Below, in pieces: positions 21,701-34,042 of a stretch of 64,000 nucleotides of DNA. The stretch is from contig JAGFNK010000185.1 of NCBI GenBank assembly GCA_025769875.1, positions 1 to 64,000 of the forward strand, given 5' to 3'. A model generated the notes under the pieces. The model was not told the origin of the DNA. It saw only the letters and a list, made by a program, of their open reading frames with translations, and did no database searches. Origin of the DNA: Russula earlei (taxonomy: Eukaryota > Basidiomycota > Agaricomycetes > Russulales > Russulaceae). Made by a program: the position numbers and the translations under genes. Position 1 is the first letter of the stretch. Each line of letters starts with the position of its first letter.

Positions 21701-24700
21701 ACGATCTTGTGAAACTTGGAGGAAAATCTACCAGTCACGCTTTAGTTGTGAGACCGCTGGAATTTATGAAAAACATTACTCTCGGTCGATCTCTATTTTG
21801 TCCGACTCCACAACGTCCTAGAAAGAAGGTCCTGTGATGTCGTGTTGTGTGTGGCCGCGAACTACTTACCTTGATGATAATGACAAGCGTAGACTGAAAA
21901 AGAGAGGGGTTTGCCGCTGGGTCCAAGACAGATGCACTTGATTGGAATGATTGGAAGAGCCCGCTGATATCCCGACCTAACGCAAAATTGTTGCGAAACA
22001 GGACCTGACGGTCATCAGAAAGGGGATTTTCGCAGAATACAACCAACGTACAAGATTAGATATTGCCGTATTGAATAAAACAAGAAGGGTATCTTCTTGA
22101 GGCGATCTTTCGACTGTGTCCACACCTGGAATATGATTACGTCACTAGCTAGGAGAGGACTAGAACGGTTAGTCCTCACCTTCGAAGTCGAGTGCCACGA
22201 TTAATTCGTCATCTGTAGGCGTTACAGACATCCATACACCCTCTGTACACATATCAGTTTAAGTTCTGTATCAGACATTCAACACGAACAAACCTGTCGT
22301 CCGCATAGCGCTCCCTGCAAAGGATGTATCCACCAGGTGATTCAACGAGAAGCTCTTTCCAACTGACTGCTGGCCCATCGAAGACACAACTTTTACAGGC
22401 TACGAAGACGAAAACCGGAATCAAAAATATATCAAAACTACACTGAGAGCCATACCATCTTCGCCATGTAGGACTGGAAAATGGACTCATACCACCCAAA
22501 CGAGAGTTTGTCCACTATTTGGTTGACGTCTGCGCCAAGTAGAGACCTCTCCAACTCAGAAGAGATAACACCATTTGCCAAAGGCACAAATCGATTTTCG
22601 CGGCAAACCGCGATATGGATGGGAATAAGGCAGAGGAGGTCAACAAGCCATTCCCTAAGACGATATTGCGATACATTCCAATTCAGGTTGGAGAGAGTTT
22701 GCTCCCGGAATGATTCAAAATCTGTGGCTGACACCCTAATACCATGCAGTTCGTCACCTGTTGGTTTCCTTGTTGCCCTTACAAACCCCCGGATGAGATC
22801 AGAGAAATAGGGAGCAAATTGCCCTGTGGGGTTCTCAGAAACGAATGTCAGACGTTTCGGTCGCCGTTCACTCAAAGACGTGATGGTACGGCGCTTCACA
22901 GCAGGGATAACAGGGGAAACGTGTCCAGACATCCTTGTGACAGTCCACCAAGCTGTTGTGGTAGGTGGTATTCGTACCGCTTTGTGACGTGTTTCTGTTG
23001 CCCTTTTCCTGGAACACAACTTCTGTAACCTTTTTTGTGATGTCAATGGCTACGGAGTTTACGCATTGAGCGTCGATATCGAGGGCGAGAAGAAAGACGC
23101 ATCCTCGACGAGCCATCGATGTGACGACTGCACCCTCAAGTGGAAAGGTTGGAATTTGCAAGGATATCCCATTGGTGGAGCCAAAGGTCTCCCAATGATA
23201 TGCAGTCAAGGAGGGCTGGCTTGTCCTGGGATTGAAGAAGGAGGCAGGATCCGTCTGGGGATGGGTACACAGCACTAGGAAGCGACGGGAGTTGTAACGA
23301 GGCAGGTCTGGTGCCATGCATTAGAGTCAGTAGCTGATCCGTTAAGAGTAGAGATAGCAAAGGACTTACCTGAATTGCTGTGTGACGAAGGAAAAGATCC
23401 GGATCTGCGCGTTGGAGTTTACTAACACCACCTCGTCACTTCCACATACGGAAGTCAGTTGGTGGATTGAGATCCCAGTTTGGTTATACCACGGAGCTAA
23501 GCTGATGGCGCTCCCTTGGCCTTGAAGCGTTTTGAAGGTTGCATCGAATACAAATGCGTAAAGTTGCATCTTATCATAACACAGCACGTCAGGACTTCCA
23601 CTATGAACAAACGTATTGAACTTACCTTTGCCGGAGCGCAGACGGCCAACAAACGCTTCGTCTCGTCATATGCGAATAACAAGTCTTCACCGACCTTGTC
23701 ACGGTTAAGAGGTTTGATTGGTTTGGCCCGCTGTATGGCCGCATCCATTTCTGATAGAGGTTCGAGATAAATGGCATACTTATCCCGGTCTGCAAGAACA
23801 ATTAGGAGCCTTCTATTCGCTAGGAGCCTGTGAAAGCTGAGAAAGAGCTTTAGTTAATGAACGGAAAACCCTGCAACATTAAACTCGTACACAATATGCA
23901 GGCCTAGTGGTAGGTGGAATGGGACTGAGCGTCGGTCGCTCACGACAGGATTGGGTACGTGCTTGGGATTTGACTGCATGTTGTGCTTGTCGTCACTCGT
24001 TAAATCCATGAGGTGAATCAGAAATTCGAGTTTGGGTTCTACAGGCTCCACTCTGCGACCAGTAACCCTGTAATCTTAATAACATCGACCACATTAATCT
24101 GCGATGATAGTCGACGTATCAGAAGAAATAATATACGCACCTGGAGGGTAGCCCCTCCCCCATTTTTCAACATTATCGATGTATGCCACTCTGTTGGCAG
24201 TCAACGCTCAGTCCTGACAAGAACGACAAACTCACGAGGTTCTCTGCCCAAAAGAGCTTCTATTGATGTCATGGATGAAATTTACGAGCGCGCTACTCAA
24301 CGCCTTTCTTTCCTTTGTCTCAACCTCACGTCGTATAGAAATCTTGCATGCTTCCTCTTGTGCCCTCAACATAGCGTGAGTCATAGTTTTCACAGTTTTG
24401 TCGATTGAAGACGACAACTGAGTATGGGCAAGGACTAAGGCCTCCTGAACCGGGCCGGTTAGATCGTCATCGTCTATTCCCTTTAGTTCGGACAGAAATT
24501 TAGGGTCAGAGACGCCACTTGCTATCTTCTTCATTTCTCTTCGCAGGGAATCCTCGTCGGGGATTTTTGACGAGGACCACCAGTCTGAGATTGCAGAGAA
24601 GAAAGATCCTTTTCCGGTTTCTTTATGTTTGTCGGACTTGAGAACTACTTGTCGAGCACGGCGAATATCACCATCAGAAAGGATAGCCTGAATGAGCTCT

Positions 24701-26733
24701 GTGCGTATTCCGGGGGCTAATTCCTTGTGTTCATTCAGGAGGTGGCGCACGAATATCAGGCGCTCCTTCAAGGCCTTGAAATCGGGTCCTTTCACAGCAT
24801 TGAACCTGGCGTCCTCGAGATGACGTCGATAGATATCGCCGAAATATGGAATCGACCGACGAAGATCACCGACCTGCGTATGTTCTAGGTAAACAGGTGA
24901 GAGGGATAATAATATAACATATTGAATTTCTTACGGGCGAGCTCTTGTCTCAAATCAGAATCACGGTCAACCCGCACGAGAGATGAAAGGGCATCTCGTT
25001 CGATTGATCTATAGAATATTTGACCTCAGCGGCTTTCCTCAAGGAGCCACGAGAAAAGGCCCCACGGGAAGATTTTTATAACGTCGTCAACAACCGCATC
25101 TCGAAGCACACGCCCAAAAGAATCCTCCTGGAACCTGAGTTCTTTACATGCCGTTTCTTGTCTATCATTCAATTCATGACGAGACTGCTCGCAAGCATCC
25201 TTCATCGCGTCACGCCATTTTTCACATTGTTTTGGGAAGATAGACGACAGCGCAACATCGACGAGGATCCGAATCGCGTTCGCATCAAGGGACTCAGACA
25301 AGACCAAAGCGTTTTCATTTCTAAGGTGACATGAGTACTATGTCCTGCAGAAAGCCCAGTACCCACAGCAACTGCTTAAGCAATAACTCGTTATACGAGT
25401 GCGCGTCGAGAGATTTAGTTTGAGTTGACTGTGGAACGTAACTAGCCGTCCAGAACCCTTGAGCTGTTTCCCCATGGATAAGGCTTGGAACAAATGTCAA
25501 TGGATCCACAGAACAGTCCGCAGGGGGCACATAATGCGAGATGTGGCGCGAATTCATCTAAGATTGGTCAGAGATAGGCTTAAGATTGAAAGAGACAAGG
25601 CAACCTGAAATCCAGGGCGCGATACCGCGCTCTCTTCCTGTTCATTCCGTTTTTCAACCTCGTATGTGAATAGTCTGTCATCGTCGCCAGGGTCCAAGTC
25701 GACCGAATCCGTATCGCCATCCTCGTTGCCCCAGACTAAGGACGCAGAGTGCTCGTCCGATAATAGCGCAACCACTTGATCGCAGATTTTCGTAAGATAC
25801 CTTATTGTGGCCGTGAGATGGGCTAGACGACGACGGTCTGCAGCTACTCACCGCATAAACGTGACCCTATTCCGGCAGACTGACGAGGGCGCAGAGTCGT
25901 CCCAAGTCGAATCCTCAGGCCAATATATAACATAGTGGCGTCCTTTTGTGGTATTTGCGTGCCCAGCCTCCAAGATATACAAACCAGACGATAGGGTCGG
26001 CCTCGAACCACCAAGCTCGTTTGGAACAAGTAATGAACGGGCACTAAGAGCCCAAGTGAACAGGAAAGTTTAGGAAAACAGAGTGTTGCATACATGTTCT
26101 CGCTAACCGCATCGAGGGATCGCAAAAAGCGTACAATCTCAGGTTTCGATCCATATACGCCGAGAGGTTTGATAATGAGTTGATCCAAGGCTTTGAAATC
26201 GACCTTGGTGATGGACGCATACGACCCAGGACACATCGTATTGATGAAACGTTTGACAGAGTCTTGTGCGATGATGATCTTATCAACTATGATCTCAAAA
26301 CGTCAGTGCGCGGATAGCACATCATGAAAGGTTGATTACCGCAGCCATTGCTCCCAAATTCACTGATGAGCTCTAATAGATGATACATGCCCGTAATTTC
26401 CTCCGCCAAGTCCATACAAAGAGGCGGGGGGGGGTTGGTGTGCTGTCCGTCAGAGTTCACTGGACTGCCACCGCGTTGTCGATGAGACGGATCTTTGGAA
26501 ATCAGGAACGCAATTGAGCTTTAAGCATGACATTCTCAATAAATATCCTTACCCGGAGGGATAATAGGAGGATTAGAATCTGCTGAGTCGACCAGGACGT
26601 CACTTTGCCTTTGATCGATGTTTCCTTGAACAAGATAACGATGTGAGGTGAGTAGAATGATGACGTGTTGTGCATAACATTGCGTGAAACTGAACGCACT
26701 ACTGGATGTATGCGTTCGTTCGTTCGTGTCCAT
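17838..26733 (-). CDS. Giant VLIG/GBP-like GTPase with cysteine-rich region and C-terminal vWA domain, copy 1
   Basis: A roughly 30-exon gene predicted to encode about 2,200 residues. The start ATG is at 26731-26733 (MDTNERTHTSSS). I traced most exons by comparison with the second copy at 58604 and by frame across short introns. Order: a novel helical N-terminal part, a beta-rich possibly propeller-like region, a GTPase domain (P-loop GQQSVGKS at 22352-22375, DFEG at about 22160), a Cys-rich region, then a vWA domain ending at the TGA at 17838-17840. The GTPase motif spacing resembles very large inducible GTPases and guanylate-binding proteins; the fusion with vWA is known to me only vaguely from fungal predictions. 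A run of four C (plus strand GGGG at 22913-22916), where copy 2 implies three, shifts the frame upstream of the GTPase. Copy 1 may therefore be a young pseudogene, or the base an assembly error. Confidence 0.8.
18803..20960 (-). other. Cysteine-rich region of giant GTPase copy 1
   Basis: Between the GTPase and vWA domains lie several exons dense in Cys and His: LCGAQCASCLLLC, HSCNTTHKCVHNCDFC, HLCGEPCKLSGRRGC, HMCSALVHMCGE, CDTRLCPSTCELCKRLC, and HFCEARC with NCSYFC. The recurring CG.PC / H.C pattern suggests multiple small zinc-binding modules. Exons are joined by short introns (for example 20500-20552 and 20591-20640). The function is not known to me; by position it could be a ligand-sensing or oligomerisation segment. 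Confidence 0.7.
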
Positions 26734-27896
26734 TTTGTCTATGGTATTGATGATTTAATAAGAAAGAAGGAAAATAAAGAATGGTATCAATGACACTCGC
26801 CAGGAATCTCCCGCACTCTGGGATGAGTCGTGTTTCGAGGATGTGGGAAATCAGGGACTATGGTGCGTGTCAATGCCTAGCACCAGTGTCGTCTCCTTTT
26901 CTACTGTCCACGACCCGTACTTCTAGATTCCTGTCTCTTCCCAAGAACTACCTCACGTGAGGGGACAGCGCAGTCATAAATGTGCTCTTCAGGGGTTATG
27001 ATGCAATACTACATGGTCGGTTGACCGACGATCATTAGTAGAAGGCGAGGCGCGCCGAGGTGCAACTGCGCTCGGTGAGCCGAGCCTCGGTTGCGGCTGC
27101 GGCTGCGGGTGGAAGGAATAGAACTGATTTAGACGCTGTGGGCACGTCGCGGCGAACGTACGTACGACGGGCTGATTATATCGTTTTCGACTCCCTCTCA
27201 CGTGCGCGTTCCCTCCCCTGATCATGACCCCTCCGACCGACAAGAAACGCGTCGACGATTTCTGGTGTGAGGGACAAGCGATCAAAAAAGATCCGGCTGG
27301 CTTGTGGCGAGGGCGCTTGAGTGTGGCCGCGCCCATGACCACTGCTGAAAAGGGTTTTATATGGCCTGTAGGGTCCGTTTGGGTGTCGTGTTGTTGTCCC
27401 TTGTGGAGAGGCCAATATTTTTTTCGACGTTTCGGTGCGGAGTCCGCGTTCCTCATCCCGTATGTGATACCTTGTTCACGTTGCGGCAGCATGGCAAGAA
27501 GATCCAGGGCGTGTCAAACCCGAGTCCGACGCGCGTATAAAATGAACATCTGTTATTCGGCCGCTGAAACGTATCAAATCGATTGATTGTCTGTCCCAAT
27601 ATGCCCTTCGCCCCTCCTTTTTTTTTTTTTGCCATTCCTAGTCGCGACTCCAGTGGTGCATTGGGTGCAATCAGCAAGGTGTGCCCGACGGAAGGGGATA
27701 CACGGTGCGTGACATGGGATGATGGACTCGGAGCCGCCTCAGATAGGGATAACTTCTGATATATATACAACGAGGAAGCAAGTGAGGTAGAACATGACAG
27801 CAAGAACAAGATGACAATCGTCCATGGTGCACCATCCCAAGTTCTCCTCCTCGCGGCAGTACCGTCAGGATGAGAATATGACAAGAAAGAAGATAC
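26734..27896. other. Intergenic region upstream of giant GTPase copy 1
   Basis: About 1.15 kb containing the promoter of the giant gene on its right side and the 3' flank of the C2H2 gene. It includes a T12 run near 27619 and a GGCTGCGGCTGCGG stretch near 27094. Overlapping ORFs on both strands (up to 167 codons) have no recognisable motifs and biased composition, so I do not call a gene. Confidence 0.55.
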
Positions 27897-29749
27897 CTAG
27901 TCGGATCCTTGAAGGTGCCTTTGCCTGATCGCCCTCTTCGACGACTTGGGGTACATTCCTTTCATTCGCTTCGAAAAATGCCAGAACCCTTTCACCTCAT
28001 TCGATTTCAACAAACCAGCCAACCCCTCTGCAAACTCCTGGTGGGCTTTCCGCGTCGCTGCACGCTTGTTCTCGGCCACATCCGGGCTGACGTTGCGGCA
28101 CTCGGGCGGCGGGTTCTTGCGGTGCCGGACCAGCGAGTCGCCGCGCGCAAAGTAATCCCCGCACAACTCGCAGAAGGAGATTCTGCGAGGGTGCGCCTCC
28201 GCCGTGTCGGAGTGCCTCTTGTAGTCTTCCCAATTCGAAAAATCGGCGTCGGGGCAGAGTCGGCATTTGAGCGCGCGGACAGCCCCGCGTGCCCAGTCGG
28301 CCGACGTGGCCTCGAGCATCGACCGATGCCTCTCGTTGAGCCGTTTTGAGATTCGGAACGGATGCCTCTCTGCCTCCTCCGGCTCCCCGTCGTTAGCCTC
28401 TTGTTGCTGCACCACGCTGCCTGTCTGGAGCCATGCCGCTCCCTGCGCTCTCCCCTCAACCCAAGGTAGCTCTTCCTGCGCAACCGTACTCATCGATTCC
28501 TGCTGGTCATTTGGCCCCTGCAAGAATGGATGGTAAAGTCCTTGCGCGTTCGGGGTCGCGAGCCTCTCCGCTCCACGTCCCACAACCTCGGATTTATTAT
28601 TCAGATCTGACAGGGTCCTGGTGGCAGGTTTGTAACGAGTCCTGTTTGTGGACCGTGCCTGCATCCGAGACCCTGATTGTAGTGGCCAGTCTTGGCCTTG
28701 CCCTTCTGGCGCACGTGTCGTCCTTGGCTGTTATTTGCCTCTGAGCCTGCATCTTCGATGGATATCGTCCTCGTCTCGACGCCGCTTGCCAAGGAGAGTC
28801 TGCGGCACCACGAACGCGTCATGGCTGGACGCCGGTGCGACAGAGGCGGGTAAGTAAAGCCCGGCCTGCCCTGTACCATGCTTGAAACCTGGAGGCCGCA
28901 GCGTCAGTCATGGCTATCACGTTGTCCTGTAGGCAGGACACGGAACGGAAGAGAATACGCACGAGGATTCAACCACAGCGAGAACAAATGGACCCTACGT
29001 CGTAGCTCGATGGCATTGGCCCTGCTACGCACTGATATGGATCAGGGATGACCCAGCTGCCACGGGAAGTCGAATGGCCAGGTCGAGTCGACCTGAGAAG
29101 TGGACGGCCGGTGCCACGAATCCGTTTGGGACTGGGACCTGCCAGCATGTCAATCTAGGCAGAACCTTTACCCTCGTATACTTCGTGCTCACGCTGTCCA
29201 ACACCGGCGGCGGTTGGGAGGGCTCGGGGGTAAGTTCAGCCCAGGAATTTACTTCTGAAAAAGCTTTTGGGTTGCGTCACGGTGAAGACGAGCAAAAAGA
29301 AGGAATGCGACCTACGCGGCGTTGGCATCTCCCAAGGAGGATGGAAGTCCTGTGACGCGACAAGGCAAGTCAATTGTGGACGGTTGACGACAAGACGCTG
29401 TGCGCGCACGGTTTTCAGATAGTCAAAACTACCAGAATCGAAGGAGTTGGGGGAAGGGGTGGACGTCGCGGGGAAGGTATCATCGATGGCGGTAAACGTG
29501 CTGCCGCCATTGGGCAGGCTTCCGAAAATATCCGACAGAGTGTTCCAATCGATGTCCTGTAACAGTGAGACGTGAATAACCTTTTCCACGCCCGGGAGAT
29601 GAGATGATGCCCACAGCAGAGCCACCCAGAAGCGAGTCGAAGTTGACGGGTTGCACATTGTCCGCGGTCTCGGACCATACGCTCGTTTGGTCCTCTTGGG
29701 GCGCGAGATACGACCACAGCGTGCTGTCGCTGGGGATGCCAAAATCCAT
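27897..29749 (-). CDS. C2H2-type zinc finger transcription factor (agaricomycete-specific family)
   Basis: The C-terminal exon (27897-28664 region) has two degenerate zinc fingers: CRLCPDADFSNWEDYKRH, then CELCGDYFARGDSLVRH followed by PPEC. A basic tail (KEMYPKSSKR-like, read as MKGMYPKSSKRAIRQ) completes the pattern. It recurs in basidiomycete regulators where the second finger is C2HC-like. I place the start at ATG 29747-29749 (MDFGIPSDSTLWSY), with an acidic, Ser/Pro-rich N-terminal region in exons 29615-29749 and 29410-29556 joined by a short intron. Middle exons between 28600 and 29400 are uncertain. It is likely a nuclear DNA-binding regulator; its place beside transport and redox genes makes it a candidate local regulator, which is inference only. 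Confidence 0.75.
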
Positions 29750-30754
29750 GATGCGTTGGGGTTTTACTGCGAGTGAGACGCGGAAGAAAATCGAACTGTG
29801 GAGGGCGATGCGGATGTGCTTTTTAACGTGGGGGATAGGTGCTTCCCCCCCCTCCCCCCCGGCCTGGATGCTCGCTTGCGGGGTGGCGTCTATGGTTCAG
29901 TACCTTTTCGGTACGTGGCCTCCCCGTGCTATGACCATGTTTTCTCCGCCCGGCCGGCCATGGATTGCCTCGTGTACTCGGTGGAGTGCTGGGAACAGCC
30001 TACCTACAGGATCTCAACGACCGCGTAAGTATTAGCGCCTGAATGCAACATGGAGAAACGCCACCTGCGTGTCTAGGGCACCCATCCCATCATTGTGCTG
30101 ATGTGTCGGGCGTATCTGTCAAAGGAAAAAAAAAACCCCCCGGCTTTTCCACAAACAAGTCATTGGAACTTTTTTTTTTTCCCTTGTTCCATCGCAAACG
30201 AAGAACAAAAAGGACGCTTGGAGCGTTTCATTAGGCCCAGAAAGGCATTGAGCTGAGACGTGCGCATAGCCTTGTAACAACCGACACAGAGTAGACCACA
30301 TAAAATATCCTCCGCAAGGGGCCACAGTGACCTAAGCGCTTGGCGGTGTGATCGTTCACGGGTAAGCTCCAGCGAGACGTTGCTGCTTCCGAGTCGGGCC
30401 TAACCTCCAGCGCGAAGTCATCAGTTACCTGAACATGTTCAGACTGTTTGAGGTAGATGTGAGACCATGAAGAACTCTTCTGTTCATGGCGGTTACATTC
30501 ATCCCCTAAGACAGCAGGGTTTCACTGAATACTTATCGTTGACAGAGCAGCTAGACAGTGCATCCCTTAAAATCGGAATACGAGCGCGATGGGGCCCGTA
30601 TCATTCGGCGGTAGTGTGTATTCGTTCGAAAACCACAATACCGACACCATTTATGATCACGTGATGTGGTCCGCATTGAGAGCATACAGACACCGCTCGC
30701 GGTTCCATCCACCACAGACCAACTCTATAATGACTTCTAGATTCCGGACCTAGT
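29750..30754. other. Intergenic region upstream of the C2H2 gene
   Basis: About 1 kb with A9C6 (30125) and T10 (30171) homopolymer runs and no supported gene. The part nearest 29750 should hold the C2H2 promoter. Confidence 0.55.
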
Positions 30755-31018
30755 TCACCCAGCTCGATCGGTGTCGATCAGACGATTGAAATAAATGTTG
30801 ATGTCAAGCAGCACGAGCATCTCATAGTTGGCAACAGCAGTGAGCATAAGCAGTGAGCGCAATGGAAGAGGTTGCTCAACATCCTTCAATGTCATCATTG
30901 GCATTTCACTCACTTCCTGCGATTGCTGCGTGTCGTCTGGTCCAGGTTGAAGCGCAGGGTAACGACGTCGGCAATCGTCTTGGTAATACCTCAGTCTCAC
31001 ATGCATGGAAGGTGCCAT
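30755..31018 (-). pseudogene. Fragment of an MFS transporter gene
   Basis: A minus-strand ORF contains EQPLPLRSLLML and ANYEMLVLLDI, matching the segment EDAQKPLPLRSVL..ANYAM..L of the two MFS genes in this window (32640-32730 and 40800-40900). This is the central loop and start of TM7 only. It is opposite in orientation to the neighbouring MFS gene, has no other MFS parts and quickly leaves the homologous frame. It is best read as a relic of a third family member. Confidence 0.65.
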
Positions 31019-31596
31019 AGAACCTCTTTCAAGAATATGGCAGTAACTTCAAACTAGACGAGGGAAAAAGCAGGCCCGACACAGGCTTGGCAAAAAGTAC
31101 CGGTATTCGGACCAGAATTGGTACGCGAAAAGGCTTGGCCAGCGATCGTGGGGGCTCGATAAGATGCCCTATAAAAGGTCTGGACAACTATCAGCAAGAA
31201 AGAGGGCCATATGATCTGTCGGACAGCAATGGCAGCGGGGGCAAAGCCTCGGACCATATAGCTTTCTTTTGTGAGTTTTGCGAGGATACACTTCGAAACT
31301 GGAATATTACGTTTTCATTTAGTGACCCGTTCAAGCACCTGCTTTGATAGCTAAGGTAGTAAACGGCACAGTTGAGAACTGGTCTCGCCACGCACCAAAA
31401 GAGCAAGGCCCCAATCGTCCAAACCAAGAGCATTCAGGTGTTGGGAAGGCCCGGGCCGCGAGGATCGTTATCAGTTACGTGTACTGTTGCTGTTGCCATC
31501 ATCGCGCTCTTTCCGTCCAGAATTCCAGAAGCTGCGATGATTTTGACCTGGTAGCCAACGCATTTCCAGTTGTCGATCCCCGTCCCCCCCCCCCCA

Positions 31597-33362
31597 ATGA
31601 TGTCCCATGGAAGAGGTGATCACAATGACGAGGAAACTCCCTTACTCCGTGTCCAAAATGGCGATACATCACATAAACCGACACAACTTCCGACAATCCA
31701 GATATCCGTTCTCGTCGTCCCGTGGATTGCTGAGTCTATTGTGGCCCATTCCATAAGCCCTTACATCAACCAGGTGTGACGGTAGCATGACTGCTCCCGA
31801 CACATCAGCGTTCAATGATCGTATCCAGCTCGTCCGTGAACTTCCGATCGTGGGTGGAGATGGGAGGAGGGTAGGTTACTACACGGGAATCATAGTAAGT
31901 CTCATCCGTCAGAGGAGACCAATCAGACATTATCTCCAGATATCCCTCCACTTCGTTGCTGAGGCAGTGACATCATTTCATTGGAACCGTCTTTCCGACC
32001 ACATCGGCCGCAAGCCCGTTTTCTTGATGTGCCTTACCGGTACAATCATTTCGATAGTTCTCTTCGGCCTCTCCCGTTCTTTCTTGGCCCTTGTCCTTAG
32101 GTGCCTTCTCCACACGTCCTGGAGAACATTGTTCTCTGACTGTTCATCGCAGCCGTTGCCTGCATGGTGCGATGAAGGGACACATCGGCGTCGTGAAAAG
32201 CGTCATGGCTGAGCTCACAGACGAGACTAATATCGTCCGGGGGTTCTCGTTGTTGTTGATGACCTGGGCAATTGGCTACGTGATTGGGTTCGCCCTCTTT
32301 CTAATGACCATTCTTCCTCGCCAATATTTCAGTCCCTTAGCCCATTTATCGGTGGCGTCTTATCAAAGCCACAAGATCGTTGGCCAGGCGTCTTCTCGGG
32401 TCCTTTCTGGGATGAATATCCGTACTTCCTCCCGTGTCTAGTTTCCGCTGCCATTTCATGTCTATCCTTCATCATTGTAGCTATTTTCCTAGAGGAGGTT
32501 CGTTCCCGCTCTCTGAAGAACCTATCAAAGCGAATCAGTTGACATCGAACACAGACAGTGAAGTTCCGATCATCATCCGCGAGTTCGGGCGTAGTTGGGG
32601 AAGGATCTGGTGACGCTCTGGATGTGCGTCCCGAGGACGCGCAGAAGCCGCTGCCGCTGCGCTCTGTGCTCACAAGACCGGTCTTGATCTCGCTCGCCAA
32701 TTATGCGATGATCTCCCTCCTTGAGATGACATCTGTGGCCCTCATCCCGCTTATCTGGTCGACGTCGATTCAATTTGGGGGACTCGACTTGAGCCCTGTG
32801 TCGATCGGCCTGTGGATGTCGGTGTATGGTTGCATGGACGGGATCTTTCAATTTTCTGTTTCCCCACACATCCTTGGGCACTTTGGTCCGCGGTACGCCT
32901 TCATTACCAGCGTCGCCGTTTCTGCCGCGTCCCACATCATGTTCCCGCTGGAGAACCTTGTGCGACGCCATGCGGCTGGCGGCACCAATGCGACGACGTG
33001 GATGCTGATTCTACTGCACCTCTTGTCATTAAGCTTCCAGAAGATGGGGTTTCAGTAAGCCATGTGGCCCTCTTTGGTGGGCGCTGACGAACGATCTCCC
33101 AGGCGCCATGTATATCTACATTGTTTCTGCCGCACCGAGCAAGCGGTCCCTAGGCGCAGTCAACGGCCTTGCCCAGACTGTGTCCTCGGTTCAGCGCACA
33201 GTCGGGCCGCTTGCTGCGGATTCCCTCTTTGCGTTTTCCGTAACGAATAACGTCTTGGGCGGGAAGTTTGTATATGTTGTACTGCTCGCCCTGTCATGCA
33301 TCGGGCTGTGCACCGCTACCCGACTTCCGAGAGACCGGTGGAGGCATGGCATCAGCCAGTAG
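31597..33362 (+). pseudogene. MFS transporter, copy 1, probably decaying
   Basis: A major facilitator superfamily gene of the type common in agaricomycetes (related to ZIFL/multidrug H+ antiporters), with about eight exons. Visible are the acidic N-terminus DHNDEETPLL, TM1, motif A RLSDHIGRKPVFL after TM2, a central loop (EDAQKPLPLRSVL) and a C-terminal half ending RLPRDRWRHGISQ. Exon borders mirror copy 2 at 39758. There are two defects relative to copy 2. One base is missing in the exon starting near 32326 (CCCTTAGCCC against CCCTCTAGCCC). The donor after HFGHG-equivalent residues near 33046 is GG rather than GT. Start ATG is 31597, just after a C10 run. Confidence 0.8.
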
Positions 33363-34042
33363 GCGCAAAGGACGTTTATACGATCAGAGTTGAAGACGCC
33401 TGAGTGCTGATGAGTGCGCTCTTCACTGCACTGTATTATCGATTTGACCACATACTATGACTGTTTACACACTTTCCTGTCTCAAACCCCAAGGCGTACG
33501 GTGAATATAGATATAGATCCACTTGTAGTGCAGCAAAAGTAGGCTCAGGAAGAGGAACTCGATCCTGGCTGCGGCCGCCCGTTTTCATGTATTACGTGCA
33601 TCTGAGGATGTGGTGGTTGCCTAACCTCCCGGATTTTCGTGTCAACAACCCAACGATCCAATAGAAGTTGTGAATATGCGTTCAGGCGCTCCCGGTCACC
33701 TACTAGACATGGAGCCTCATAAATGGACCCAGTGTCTTTGGGCACGATCACCATGTAGTATGTATCACCCAGATATAACAATAGACAATCTATCTGAGTG
33801 TAAGTAACGAGAGATGAGTAAACGAAACGTATTTACACACACGCATGGGGCACAAACACAATTTGGTCTGAGCTGCCGGTACGTAAGTATGGGTCACAAG
33901 GGCCCACGTATCTGAGCGAGTGTAGAGTAGCGTTCAACCACATGAAGCGATTTCTGCCTAAATAAGTTATTTTTGAGTCCGGATATTAGACCCGTGGGTG
34001 ATACCGGCACGCTCCCGGAAGGCGCACTCGTAACGGTTTGAT
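33363..34042. other. Intergenic region between convergent MFS copy 1 and FMO genes
   Basis: About 680 bp. A minus-strand ORF at 33545-33781 (78 codons, DTYYMVIVPKDTGSIYEAP) has fairly protein-like composition but no partner exons or known motif. It could be a small gene or chance. Confidence 0.5.

Noticed and set aside
26989..27884. Overlapping ORFs of 120-167 codons on both strands
   Set aside because: No recognisable domains; mutually overlapping frames in a repeat-like, GC-rich intergenic segment.
33545..33781. 78-codon minus-strand ORF as an extra FMO exon
   Set aside because: The FMO frame already ends cleanly at 34043 with a normal C-terminus, and no splice path connects the two.
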